Shown in pieces: positions 35,001-46,816 of a stretch of DNA of 64,000 nt (the first letter of the stretch is position 1; every line of letters starts with the position of its first letter). Both the position numbers and the translations under genes were made by a program. The DNA is from Pelomyxa schiedti (Eukaryota > Evosea > Pelobiontida > Pelomyxidae), in NCBI GenBank assembly GCA_020536535.1, contig JAHLWZ010000615.1, positions 18,027 to 82,026 on the forward strand. The letters run 5' to 3'. The notes beneath the pieces are model-generated. The model saw only the letters and a program-made list of their open reading frames with translations, was not told the DNA's origin and ran no database searches.

Positions 35001-36402
35001 ATGCTGCGGAGGAAGACAATATCGTGGGGGATTGTTATACTTTGCTTTGTGTTTGGGGTACTAATGCAAAGCACATATGGCAGGGTCGTTACGAGTTTCA
35101 TGAAGTCTGCACCGCCATCGAGTACCCGGGCTAAATTTGGCCAAGCCCTTGACCCTAATTCTGGAGACGTGCCTCAAGTTGTGGTGGCATGTTTGAAAGC
35201 ACTTGTCAAATGTTTGCATTCCATTCACCTGTACTGAAAAACATCTGACTGGATTGTGCCAGTTATAAGAGAGCCTGGAATTTTTAGGATATCTGGTTCT
35301 GCTGTGCTTATTAATAGTATGACAGAGAAATGGAATAAAGGTTTCCATCTCCACTTGAAAATCCAACATAACCAAAAAAAAAAAAAAGGACAAGAACCAG
35401 ATTTGGATTCCATTATAGTACCACATACGATTACTGGACTTTTGAAAGCCTATTTGAGGTACACAGGCCCAAGTCAAATAGAAAATTCATTTTATCAAAG
35501 TCCTTAGGTCTTTGCCTCAACCCCTATTGACATTTGAGCTGTACGATAAATTTATTGAAGTTGCTGACGGTATCTATGTGGTGGTGAGCCCATTGACTGA
35601 TCTTCTTCTAGATACAGGCACGCCTATTCCCACAAGACTTCAGAGAATCCGAGAAATTGTGCACCAGTTACCACCAACATATTTCTATACAACGAAGTAT
35701 CTGCTTGGATTCATGAAGGATGTGACAGGACATTCTGATGAAAATCAAATGACATCTGCCAATATGTGTGTTTTCCCTTAACTTCAACACACCTGTAATT
35801 AACGTAGAGCTACGTGCATTGCTTCCAATATTCTGAGACCAAAAAGTGAAAAAATTGAATTCGTGGTGACTCACACGCCACTTGTAAATTGGGTGGTTGA
35901 AATGATGATTTCTTCCTATGATAACATATTTGAAGTACTGCAAACCACCTTTAAAGTTTTTTCCTAAGTGAATTTGGTAGGGGCAGTATCCTACTCCAGC
36001 AACCAGCTCTAACACCTCTGCTCCAATAGGCACTCCCCCAGATGCCTCAGAACAGGTTACATTTTTTATTCGCACATAGAAACCTTACACTTTATCTAGG
36101 CGGAGGAAGATTCGGCATGGGAGTTGCGTGAGTCTGCTTATACCACATTTTCTGATTTGCAGTCTGTAATTGCCCTTATTCAACCAAGGCTGCAAAATCA
36201 GTACTCAGAAGAACAAATCGCCTATGCAATGAAGGTTGTTGCCGAACTCTGTAAGGTAAGTCCTCCATAGCCGCCTGACCATAAACTTATTCCCACGCGG
36301 CAGTGCCAAACTGTACCTTTGGATCAGCCTGCGATTGCGCTACCCAACCAACCCACTCTGCCCTTTTCAGCTGCATTTTATCTCCCCGACGAAACTGTGT
36401 AA
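35001..36402 (+). CDS. RhoGAP-domain protein (second in window)
   Basis: Rho-family GTPase-activating protein. Start taken at MLRRKTISWGIVILCFVFGV, which would place a hydrophobic anchor at the N-terminus; an upstream Met at 34947 in another frame (MKRKDHHKKKPARRRKFEDA) is an alternative that needs splicing. The RhoGAP domain is assembled across introns: GDVPQVVVACLKAL, REPGIFRISGSAVLINSM (arginine finger in GIFRISG), SIIVPHTITGLLKAYLR joined to LPQPLLTFELYDKFIEVADG, PTRLQRIREIVHQLPPTYFY, and ASNILRPKSEKIEFVVTHTP. After it: SAWELRESAYTTFSDLQSVI, a helical segment, and a Pro-rich end SAAFYLPDETV. Stop at 36400-36402. Introns are often T-rich and 30-50 nt. The catalytic domain is firm; the anchor is uncertain. 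Confidence 0.82.
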
Positions 36403-36474
36403 TTGCCTTAAACCATTTATGAAATCATCGTAAGTGAGTCACTAACCACACCCAAACCCAAAAACAGTAAACCT

Positions 36475-36678
36475 ATGGAATCACTGCTTGGCTACGTACT
36501 CTCATACGCCGATAGCATAACAACCTCAATATCACTACTCCTCACACCAGATGAGATCTCCCCGTACCTCAACCGCCTCGTCTGGATTCACACCGTAACT
36601 TTCTTTTTTTCTTTATGCTATCTAACAAAGCGAACAAACCAAAAGGCACTGCGTTCGTTAGAGAGTGCTTTGCGATGA
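36475..36678 (+). CDS. Small hypothetical ORF
   Basis: A 67-codon ORF (MESLLGYVLSYADSITTSIS) in an otherwise empty 380-bp gap. A 36-nt stretch inside it (GTAACT...AACAAAG) has splice signals and a length divisible by three, so the product would be either 67 or 55 residues, ending KALRSLESALR. Helical and amphipathic; no family recognised. It could be a real small subunit or chance. Confidence 0.35.
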   Translation: MESLLGYVLSYADSITTSISLLLTPDEISPYLNRLVWIHTVTFFFSLCYLTKRTNQKALRSLESALR

Positions 36679-36783
36679 CAGTACTCCCCTGCCTCAATTG
36701 AGGTGTCTAGATCTGTATTTTTGTGATAAACAATAAGAATTCGGTGATGAACAGAACAGAAAAGAAAAAAATCGCTTCGGTAG

Positions 36784-39309
36784 ATGGACACAGAGGCCCG
36801 AGCACTGTTGCGGGAGATCTTGGAACGAGAACCGGATATCAAAGAAACTACGACCAGCAGATCAGATTGCACTACTGGTTCTTGTGCTGTTGGTGCCGTA
36901 GTGACCGAACCACCACGAACTGAATCCATTGTGTCAAGCGCCGAAGTTTGTCTAGAAGCGACTCCAGAGAAAAGCGTGACAGGGGAGAAAAAGTTGAACA
37001 GAAAGCAGTTGAGACTACTCCGAAGGAAAGAGCGCGCCGAGAAGGAGAAACGTGATGATCCGTTGCGAGAGCCGTCACCAGAACCAGGAGATGCACAAAA
37101 TACAACTTCCTGGGCACAGACTGCCAAGGCTACCACTCCCACGTGCCCCCCAACTGCAATGAATACAAATGAAAGCACCTGTGTGCCGCAGAGCGGAGCC
37201 AAAAGTAACAACGGACCACAGCAACGGCGCCAACAAAAAAATACGGGTAATAAGAGAGGAGGACGGGGGAAACCTACAACTCCAAGGGGAACCACTGGTG
37301 GTAAAACATGTGCAGAACAGGCTAACAACCCAAAAGGGAAGTCAAATAAAGCACAGAAAGGACGTAAATCCAAAGGTAAACTGAAAGCCCCTGTGGGAGA
37401 ACCTACAGCAGGACAGAAGCGGGCCGGAACCCCTCAGCACCGCTCTGAAGACGGACCTACTTCCCCAAATTCAAAGAAACCTAGGAACCAACCTGAGCAA
37501 GAGTCGCCACGGTTAACTTCATCAGATTTTTCAAGGTGGTTGGAAATAGCACCCATCCCAGTACAAAATCTGAAGACATCCGATTTGGTCGATTTTCTTA
37601 TCAGTGCCGTTGTTCCAAATATTTTTCAAAGACTACCTTCTCGGCGTTCCAAGATACCCGTTCCAACACTCCCTGAAGCCTCCAAGGTTATTTTACTTGC
37701 ACTTGGGAGTATATCGGTTCAAACATTTTACGAATACCGTGCAGTACTCGGTACAATTGACCCTCCCGATTCCATTATCAGTGTCAATGCACCGGGTTCA
37801 GCATCTAGGTTCTTACCTATGCTGGATTTTGTTGTAATGCCTCCTTGCTTGGAAAAGGTCAAAATCAGAGAAGTATTATCAGACCAACTCAAAAATGCAG
37901 CTAGTACTGGCCAAGTAATCCCACCATGGCCAAGTGTGACCCTTGAAGATTTCTTAGTGTCACCCGCTTCCATGGTCCAGCACAATTTTAATTTTCCCGC
38001 TGAGTATATACCTACTCAGCCTCTCCCTCCTGGCCTTAAAGTCCCACAAGACCAGTTGATGGTGGCACTGGACTGTGAAATGTGCTGCACGGCGGACGGT
38101 TTGCAACTTGCAAGAGTAAGCATTGTTGATGAACAGTGCAAAGTCCTATTGGATACCTTGGTCAAACCAGTAAAGCCTGTCACTGACTACATTACCAATA
38201 TCACTGGCATAACAGCTGAACAGCTTGATGCGGCTCCATTTTCTTTTGAAGAAGCCCAACAAAAAGTACTATCCATTGTCCATGCTGAAACAATTCTGGT
38301 TGGACATGGTCTTGACAATGACCTCACTACCCTGAAAATAGCGCATCGTCGGGTTATTGATACCTCCCTGCTTTACAAATTCCTCAAGGACAACAGACGG
38401 GCCAAATTACAAGATTTGGCAAAGCAGTACATACACGAAATTGTACACACAGTGGGAACATCACATGACAGCATACAGGACGCCTCACTTGCAATGAGAT
38501 TAGTACAAGAAAGAATAAAGACAACACCCCACAAAGAACCAGGAAGGTCAAACACTATTTTCGAGCTTCTAGAATTAGCTTCAGTTGGAGGTCTTTATGT
38601 TGATACCCCAGATTACTGCCTCCGGTGGTTTGATTCTTTACCACTACAGCACGTACACTACACCCGAAGTATGACTGATGAACAGACAGTTTCTGAGGTA
38701 CTACAGTCCTTGGATGACAACAAGCTGCGGTTTATTATGGCACACCTCCATAATCACACCATTTCCGAAGCTGGATCAGAAGCTGATCAGAGACTAGCAC
38801 TTGCAAGCTACAATACCGCAATTACAGCAATAAAAGAGAGGATGCCCCCCAATACCATTCTGGTGGTGATGTCTACGCCAGTGAAGTGCCACGAGTTCCA
38901 AGTTATGTGCAATAAGAAGTCACACTGCAAGCGCAACAACTTGAATACATGGACAGAGGAAGATGAACGTGATTTTAAACTCCGGATTACTGAAATGAGG
39001 AACACATTTGCCCGCATATACTATAATCCTCCCACGGTCCCAATTCCTCAACCAACAACCAACGGTGCAGTATCTTCTGCGGCCGCGGTTGTAGGAGCAT
39101 TACCTATTCCTACACCTGTGGAAGCAGTAATGCCAGATGCGGCCTCAAAGCCAACCGTTCCAGAGGATAAGCCAACTGCCTTAGAGGAGAAAACAAATGC
39201 TGTAATGGACACAGATCAAAAACCAGTAACAGATATTGACATGTGCCAGCCTCCAACCACCGCTCCTAGCCCCCAAGCCTCCCCCAATATTAACAATAAC
39301 AAGAGTTGA
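36784..39309 (+). CDS. REXO-type DEDDh 3'-5' RNA exonuclease
   Basis: An uninterrupted 841-codon frame, rare in this intron-rich window. RNase T/DEDDh exonuclease of the REXO1/REXO5/Rex family that trims 3' ends of rRNA, snRNA or tRNA in the nucleus. Motif I is LMVALDCEMC (about residue 427), motif II HGLDNDLTTLK (about 510), motif III TSHDSIQDASLA (about 560); Asp-Glu, Asp and His-Asp catalytic residues are all present. LDTLVKPVKPVTDYITNITG is a strong family signature. The N-terminal 250 residues are basic, with KKLNRKQLRLLRRKERAEKE and NNKRGGRGK-like stretches suiting a nucleolar protein. C-terminal to the domain is an unassigned region (YVDTPDYCLRWFDSLPLQHV) and a Pro/Thr/Ala tail. Confidence 0.92.
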   Translation: MDTEARALLREILEREPDIKETTTSRSDCTTGSCAVGAVVTEPPRTESIVSSAEVCLEATPEKSVTGEKKLNRKQLRLLRRKERAEKEKRDDPLREPSPEPGDAQNTTSWAQTAKATTPTCPPTAMNTNESTCVPQSGAKSNNGPQQRRQQKNTGNKRGGRGKPTTPRGTTGGKTCAEQANNPKGKSNKAQKGRKSKGKLKAPVGEPTAGQKRAGTPQHRSEDGPTSPNSKKPRNQPEQESPRLTSSDFSRWLEIAPIPVQNLKTSDLVDFLISAVVPNIFQRLPSRRSKIPVPTLPEASKVILLALGSISVQTFYEYRAVLGTIDPPDSIISVNAPGSASRFLPMLDFVVMPPCLEKVKIREVLSDQLKNAASTGQVIPPWPSVTLEDFLVSPASMVQHNFNFPAEYIPTQPLPPGLKVPQDQLMVALDCEMCCTADGLQLARVSIVDEQCKVLLDTLVKPVKPVTDYITNITGITAEQLDAAPFSFEEAQQKVLSIVHAETILVGHGLDNDLTTLKIAHRRVIDTSLLYKFLKDNRRAKLQDLAKQYIHEIVHTVGTSHDSIQDASLAMRLVQERIKTTPHKEPGRSNTIFELLELASVGGLYVDTPDYCLRWFDSLPLQHVHYTRSMTDEQTVSEVLQSLDDNKLRFIMAHLHNHTISEAGSEADQRLALASYNTAITAIKERMPPNTILVVMSTPVKCHEFQVMCNKKSHCKRNNLNTWTEEDERDFKLRITEMRNTFARIYYNPPTVPIPQPTTNGAVSSAAAVVGALPIPTPVEAVMPDAASKPTVPEDKPTALEEKTNAVMDTDQKPVTDIDMCQPPTTAPSPQASPNINNNKS

Positions 39310-39363
39310 AAGAAAGTATTTCTGTGAGTGCAAAAAGCTGATTTTTAATGTTTACTTTATCTT

Positions 39364-41865
39364 TTACATCCTATAAACACCCACAGGTTGCCCTCTTGAC
39401 ATGGATTTTTTCCCTCCCAAGCATGCACACAATGCTAGCCCCAGTACATTCCTTGTTTCTACTGGTGTTATGATGCCGTCATCCCACACATGGGAAGTAG
39501 AGTACAATGCACTTGCCTCGTGCTTGTATCTTTTGTTATGTGGTGTTATGAGATTTTTGTTAGATTAGCCAGGCATACTTTTGTAGGATTGGTTTTTTGA
39601 ACTCCTCTTCCTCCTCTTTTGTCCATGACTTTCCGGCTTTTGTAAGTGCCTCACGTTTCACTGTGGCCAGCACCGACGCCGCTTGGTCACCTCCCATAAC
39701 GGAAATTTGTGCGTTTGGCCACATGAAGAGGAAGTTGGGGTTGTATCTGATGGCATTAGGTCGGAACAGTACAGGAGAGGAAACATACGCCCTGCCACAC
39801 ATTGCATAATTGCCGGCCCCAAAGCTACCACCACATACTACTGTAATTTTAGGTACTGTGGCACAAGAGACGGCACTGACTAGCTTGGCGCCGTCCTTGG
39901 CTATACCGGAAGCCTCATATCTTAAAAAAGTTGTCACAGTATTCATAAAGAAAGATACTACACACTTTTTCCCTACCATGAACCCAGTGATATTCTGAAG
40001 AAAAATGAGTGGGATTCTTCTTTGCTCACATAATTGGATGAAGTGCGCCCCCTTTAGAGCACTATCACTGTAAAGTATTCCATTGTTAGCTATTATGCCA
40101 ACCAGGTGACCATGAATATGTGCAAAGCCTGTGACAAGTGTTTTCCCATATCTAAAAGGCATTTGGGTACTGGAACTGAAAATTGAGGTAAGAGTACTGT
40201 GCTTTGAACTCCGTAAAACGGGAGCCATCAACAATTCGTGCAATCACGTGAGATATTTCAAAGTGCTTGTGGGTGTCCGCTGGGATCACTCCTGCATTTA
40301 AGCGGTGTAACTACAGAAATATACTTGTTGGCTGTAACCATTCAATTCTTCTGAGTCGTAAAGCGGGTCATCTACTGGGCTGCCATGTGTGCACTTTGAT
40401 GATATATTAAGGTGTGACACAACAGAACGAGCAGCTTTAAGAGCTTCGGCATCACTGGCCGCAAAGTGGTCCGTGACGCCAGATGTACTGCAATGCAGTG
40501 AAGCACCTCCAAGTTCTTCAGATGTCACTTTCTCGCCTGTTGCTGCCTCACAAATGTGTGTTAGGTAAGGTATTTTTTGAAATTGTTAAATACCAGAACT
40601 AAAGGAGGACCACCCAAAAATATTGAACCAGTTCCATTGACGATTATAGCTTCATCAGCCATGGCAGGAACGTAAGCTCCACCAGCAGTGCATGAACCCA
40701 TAACAATTGCTATCTAAATTGGATAAGGAGTGTATTTTTATTTAGCATCTCACTTGAGGTATCCCTCTTGAAGACATTTGCGCCTGATTGTAAAATATTC
40801 TACCAAAGTGGTCTCTATCAGGGAATACCTTCGCAAAACGACTTAGAAATGAATATATTTGTGCTCTAGGAAACAAAATGGCGCACTTCAGCTTGCTTTG
40901 GAAGGTATGCACCTCCAGAGTCAACCATGTATATACATGGTAAATGGTTCTGCATTGCGATTTCCTACCAACCCAGAGTTATTAAAGATACAAATTGATG
41001 CATTTTGAACGAAAAAGGTTTAATAGTAAGGGATTATCACCTGGGCCCTCAAGTGTTTCTTGATAGTTACAGGAAAGTAAGTACCACCCTTCACAGTAGC
41101 GTCGTTGGCCACGACCATGCACCTTGTACCACTCACCATTCCCACACCAGTCACAATCCCTCCAGAAGGAACCACATTATCTTCCTCCTTTCCATTTCCA
41201 TTCCCATTTCCATTTCCACCTAGACCCTTACTTTGTTTTCCATGACCATTCCCACTTCCATTCCCATTCCCATTCCCACCACTGCCACTTGTTTTTCCCC
41301 TTCCACTTGCACTTTCATTCTGCGGTGCCTTTTCCTTCCCCCCACCGACTCCCTCCGCATCAGTAGTAGTACCAGAGGGGCCGCCATAGTCACCGCCGCC
41401 GCAGCCGTCGTCCGCTGCCCCCTCGCTCGTGGGGCACCCAGCTAGCATGGACAGCTCCAGGAAGGGCGACCCGCGGTCCAGCAGGCTCCGTACCCGCTCC
41501 CTCACCATCATCTTGCCCCGCGCCTCGTGCCTGCGCCTCTCCGCCTCGCCCCCGCCCCCCCGCGCCCGCCTCGCCTCGCGCCCGACCGCCTCGCACTCGC
41601 GGCGCATCCTGGCCGCGTTGGCCGCGTACTCCCGCGACTTCCTCAGGGCCTCCCCCGACGCCACCCTCATCACGTCCCCTCCTTCCGCAGTGGCGCTTGC
41701 AGCTGCGGTAGTGGTGGCCCTGCGGATTCCCCCGTGGTTGGTGCCCTTGGTGCTTGCAGTCGATGTTGGCCTCCCCCTGAGACTTGTACTTGTCACAGCA
41801 GCATGGGTACAAACCCATTTGGACAGGCACGAAACAACTGAATTCTGTGTCACCACCCCCAGCAT
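39364..41865 (-). CDS. MCCC2: Methylcrotonyl-CoA carboxylase beta subunit with Gly/Asn-rich insert
   Basis: Carboxyltransferase subunit of mitochondrial 3-methylcrotonyl-CoA carboxylase (leucine catabolism). Start [20 protein letters not shown] reads as a mitochondrial presequence; eight A residues precede the ATG. Family blocks: [166 protein letters not shown] and, in the last exon, [20 protein letters not shown]. Ends PVGVYRM. Between ELSMLAGC and [10 protein letters not shown], where other family members have about 8 residues, there is an insert of roughly 80 residues of Gly, Asn, Ser and Lys. A second smaller insert ([13 protein letters not shown]) lies before the ISVMGG block. Confidence 0.93.
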
Positions 41866-41976
41866 TTTTTTTGTTCTTTTCTGCGGGTTACAGATAAAAT
41901 GAAAGATAGAAAAACAAAAACTTTTATGGGAATAAAACAATGAGACTATCACTACAAAAAAGAAATGAGCTTAGCT

Positions 41977-44900
41977 TCACTCGTCTCCAAATTCGTCCTC
42001 CCCAGAAACATAGTACTGTTTCATTCCTTGTAGAAGTTGCTCCAGTAGGGACTTGGTGTTTTTACATATTATCTTGCGCCATGATGTTTCAGCCTTTGGT
42101 TTGTTTCGTTGTGAGAATGAAGCTCAAAAGATTGGATGCCGCTCACCCGTAATTTTAGCAATAATGTATCTGGAGAAGACGCATCCAGAATTACGTTCTC
42201 TATTCCTGCGAAGCTCAACTCAGTCTTTATCTGCTGCTCCGCAACATTCATTAGTGAATCCACTGTTATCTATTTTGATCAGGAATGTTGGAAAAGAGTG
42301 TTTGCTAGACAAGTACTTTGAAAGTTCGGTCCTGATGCTTGCCAGCTTTGTTTACTTTTACAACATCATACTCCTGAGGTTGAGGAAGCTGGTGCGGGTG
42401 CTGCTCGAACCACTTCATGCTGCACACGAAAATGTCCTGGAGTATTGCATCTCTCTCCTGAACACTACTGCACACATACCGGCGCTGTACCAAGTCAAGA
42501 TCTCTGTCAAGGAGCTTGCTTGTAACACTGAATCGACGGCCGGTGGGCTTCGGAGGTTCATTATTGGAGGAAGGAGTTGTGCTGGTGGCTGGGGATGCAG
42601 TAGGAGGGGTTATTGGTGGAGGAGTTGTGGGAGGCTGTGGAGTTTCTGTGACGAATTTCATTAGCAAGGTAGTTGAATTTTGCTCAGCAATGATTTCCGA
42701 AATTTGGGATAGTAATTTCTCGTCTCTGATGGTCTTTGTCTTGGGTTCTATGTTGAGGAAGGATGTTGGGGTAAATTTAATTATCCTGAAATTGAATTAG
42801 AGTTTCAGTGAGCCTCAACGTGTTTTACCTCTCCTGCCGTCTTCCTTTGGAGTTAACCTTGGAAGAATATTAGTTAGGACTGCAGAAGCCGGTAAAATAA
42901 ACCTTTATAACCAAATAGCTCTTTGTGATATAGTCCTTTGATGAATCGGGAAGCATTATATTCTCCAATTTAATAATTGAAGTGAGTTCTTTCCAGTTGA
43001 AGAGCTCTTGCACTTTTGACCAGGTCTTGCGACTGGTGAACGTTTTGCTTAGGAAGAAAAGAGAACGAGTGAATTGACTTGGATGGATAATATAAATCTT
43101 GTCAATGTTCTTTTTGTAGCTAGAAAGTAAAAGTTAAATTCTAGGCATCAAATTAAAAGAAATACTTTCTGGAAAACAGATGCCACATAGCTTTTATCTG
43201 CTGGAAGAGGAGTTTCTTTACCCGCAGGGAGATACTTGCCCAGGACATATCGACAATAATAGAATATTTTCCCTCATTGACTGCAGTATCCATCACCTTA
43301 AATACGTGCTGGAGGAGAGGGTTGATATTTTCCAGAAACTCTTCACGCACTCTGTCAATGACCTTAAGCTGTTGTACATGGGGAGGAAGGAATACCGATT
43401 AAAGATTATATAGAAAACGGCTGTTCCTTTTAGAGTGTGAGGTCCTTGATACAAAAATCTGGCTCTCTCTAGTACTCCCACATCTACATCGGAGGAATTA
43501 CCAGAAAGATGTAGTTCTCTTTCAACAGTTTCATCTGCGAAAGGTAAGTTAAAACGTAATGGCACAGGGGCGTGCCTTTCGGCAACTGAGTTGCAGTTGT
43601 TTTTGGAGTTGGACCCAAATCCTCTAACAGGGCAAGGAACTGTTTTCTCTGCCGTGTTTGTGATGGAATCCACCCACGAGAAGATGAGAGCATAGCGGGA
43701 GTGATGGGGGTATTAGCTGGAGGAGCAGCAATAGTGCTGAAATGATCAATGAGCTTTCGTGAGCATGAATCAAGGATACGATGAAGGTCAAACAGATCCT
43801 GAATGGTACCATTTAACTTTTTACATGGAGCAAAAAGGAAAGTCACTGTGTAGGAGATCAAGGAAGAAAGCCTGAAGTTGAATTCGCGTACAGTTTCAGT
43901 GTCAAGGTCAGCCCACTGCCGGGCGCCTGGAGAGTAGTGGGTGTGAACAGAATTGTGGGAGCTGGGTTGATACTTGGATTTAATTTTACAAGAGGATCTG
44001 TGCAGACAGTTGTGAGATATTCCTTCATCCGTGGAGCTGTTTTACTAATAAAATCGCTCATAGGAGCCATGTATTCCTCTTTGTTTGAAACAACTCCTCC
44101 ATTTGAGATACACTAAACATGTTAAGAGATCTATGCACACTAATATGGTTACCTGCAAGACTTTGGCAAGTAGCACGAGGTTCCTTCTGGATTTGGGTGT
44201 GAGGACTGTATCAGGGGGCATTACTCCAAGAACTTCAGGTGAAACAATGGCTGGAGAGAAGATCCTTTCGTTATGGTGTTGATAATCATAAACAGTTGAG
44301 AGCTTGAAACCTGAGCATTACAAATCCACCAACAAGTGGAACCCAGTCAGATGGAAGTCTCCCCTGTGCAATATCAGCAATATAACCCGCAATGGCTCTT
44401 TTTTTTGTTAAAAAACAAAGTAAAAGATGAACAAGGAACCTCAAGGGCCGTGGCATCTGACATATCATATCTTTGTCAGTGATTCGATAAAGAAAAGTCA
44501 TTGTCAAAGTTTCAAGCATTTGCCGATGTCTATTTGTGTGAGAAGAAAAAAACATAGACCAGAAGCCTACCTTATAATTGCTTCATCTATGGTTGCATCA
44601 TCCCAAAGCTGTGATTCGCCTACATCTGGGTTCTGAAGAAGTTTTCTAATTATGTTAGTTGAGAACTGCCTTCTATCTTTAGGCAGACCTTTTATCAATC
44701 TCTAGGTTCAGTGTACTCTCATTGACAATGCTGGAAACAAGTTCACCAAGGACCAGCTTAATGTACTCCCGCCCAATTATTTCTGCATGTTGCTGAGAAT
44801 TTTATAGCTCAATATTCAGCTACACACTGACGTAGGCAGCCTCTACTTTAGTGCTAACAGAATTTCCTCTTAGAGCACTCCCTTCAGAAGTTTTGGTTAC

Positions 44901-46741
44901 AGCATCAAGCTCAGATAATACTAGTGCACGAACAAAAGGCAGCACTTTCTTTGCTTGATTGAGAATTTTCACCATTATTCGAGAGAAACAGTCGAGGTCA
45001 CATTGTTCAACAAATTCAGCAAAGGTGCGAGAGAATCTAATATCTAATAAGAATAGTTTGGTTGAGTACTAATACGTTATATCTGAGATCAACAGGGAAA
45101 TGAGTTGCTTGTATATTTCAGTTGCCTTAAGCCAACTGTTTTGCTTCCAGACATATTGTTTTACACTAGTTTTACTTGTAGTAGGTTTAGCTGCTGAGCT
45201 TGACGTGGTTGTTGACGACTGTGGGATAGTAGGGGATGAAGATGGGGATGCAGGTGAAGATGCTGGTGGGGGAGATGTGGATGGGGGTGCTGGGGTTGGT
45301 GTTAGTACCGGTGACGATAAAGGCGGTGATGATGAAGGTGCCGTGCATTGAAGTGTTACTGGAGGAGGAGGAGGGGTTGATGGAGGGGTTGCTTGATTGT
45401 CTGTCTCAGAAACAAAATGTTAGTAGGGTAAAAGGGATTAGATAGGTATTACTCACTCTGCTGAGTTTCGGTGCCTGTTGTGCTTGTGTGTGTCTCAGTT
45501 GAAGTGCTTGAAGGTGTACTTGCCGTTAAGGTGGAAGCTGTGTATAGGAGAGATGAGGAAGAGGTGAGATTGTCACGGGAAGCTGTTCTCGTTGCCAGAA
45601 AAGGTGAGTGGAGGGAAGTGCCCGAACCAGTGCGATTTATACGACCAACCACTGTTGGGGACTGTGCTGTGGTGCTGTTATTTGTTGTTGGTGTTGCTGT
45701 TCTGGCAGGGTGAGCAGGGGAAAATCGGGTGTTTGAGGGTGTTGTATCGTTGGGTAATGTAGGAGAGCTAGAGGGAGCAGGTAATTCCGTAGGTTTTTGT
45801 TGTTCCACAAGGGAGCTTGAAGCCGAAGCCTCTCTACTCTCTGTGGAAAGAGTAGAGGGGACTGCTGATTCCAGTATGGAATTGGATTGGGCAGGAGGTG
45901 TAGAGAGTGATAAGGAATCAGGAGATGGTGAATGTGAGCATGCAACATTGGCATTAGCCTCAGAATTTGAGCTCAGCCTACTCTGCACAGGTGAGCTTGG
46001 GCACTCACATTTTGCCTGTGCCTGATTCTGATTCTGATTAGCAGTCCCACAATCTCCAATGCCGCTGCTATTACTTGCGCCAGTACTAGCGCTAGCAGCA
46101 GCAGAACCAGAACCAATCTCCAACTGCTGGTCCTGGTTCACACCACCACTAGCACACACAGCAGGAGTGGGAGCGGGCTTGGCCGGGAGGGTAAGGGGCG
46201 TGACTGGGTCCAGCAGAGGGGGGAGCTCCGGGGGCGGCGAGAAAAACGGCACGGGGGGCGAGGGCGGCGGCGACGGCGGGAGGGGCCCCGCCTGCAGCGC
46301 CCCCATCTCCTCCGGCTGCGGCTGCTGCTGGTTCTGCTGCTGCGACCCCCCCTGCGGCACCAGCAGCAGCGGCGGGGTCAGCGTCGGCGTCGGCGGCGTA
46401 GGCGGCGGCGTAGGCGGCGGCGACCGCGGCTCCGACAGGCAGTAAATCGACGAAGGCAGCACGCAGCCCCCCGAGGATGCTGCGGAGGAAGAGGAGGGTG
46501 TATTGGTGGGGGTGGAGGAGGAGGGGGGGCAGGGGGAGGGGGAAGAGAGGTCGGGGGAGGAAGTGGGCGGGGGAGGGGCATCGTAGGCGGGGGACGAGGG
46601 GGGAGCTGCGACGTAGGCGTGGAGGGTGATGCTGTTGGAGTGGTGCCTGCGGAGCTGCGGCCGAGGGACCCAGCTCGTGGGCTGTGGTGAGTGCGTCTGC
46701 GCCTGTGCCGGGGGCCCCGTGGTCTCTGCTTGATACGCCAT
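41977..46741 (-). CDS. Neurofibromin-like RasGAP-SEC14 protein
   Basis: Predicted Ras GTPase-activating protein with the neurofibromin order RasGAP, SEC14, PH-like. Start MAYQAETTGPPAQAQTHSPQ, directly after ten A residues, opens about 430 residues of Pro/Ser/Thr/Gln low complexity, followed by further Ser/Pro exons. RasGAP: FVRALVLSELDAVTKTSEGS, ALRGNSVSTK with the arginine finger, IIGREYIKLVLGELVSSIVN, MPRPLRFLVHLLLC, and GGFVMLRIFSPAIVSPEVLG restored by splicing. SEC14-like: KYSIIVDMSWASISLRVKKL, FQQIKAMWHLFSRKY and KIYIIHPSQFTRSLFFLSK. After a Pro/Thr linker, a PH-like end: LVQRRYVCSSVQERDAILQD and the C-terminus QYYVSGEDEFGDE. At least fifteen introns. Shorter than animal neurofibromin (no HEAT flanks seen). 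Starts 75 bp from the divergent zinc-finger gene. Confidence 0.85.
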
Positions 46742-46816
46742 TTTTTTTTTGAGGTCGTTCTGGGGGTCTCCGAGCCACTCCCCTTTCTTTTTTTGTACTC
46801 TTTTCCCTTCTTCTTG

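Noticed and set aside
34280-35134. 284-codon plus-strand ORF
   Set aside because: Arg/His/Gly-rich shadow of the minus-strand gene at 33649-34908, whose exons splice in phase.
41124-41445. Plus-strand His/Ser/Pro-rich ORFs
   Set aside because: Shadows of the Gly/Asn-rich insert of the carboxylase on the minus strand.
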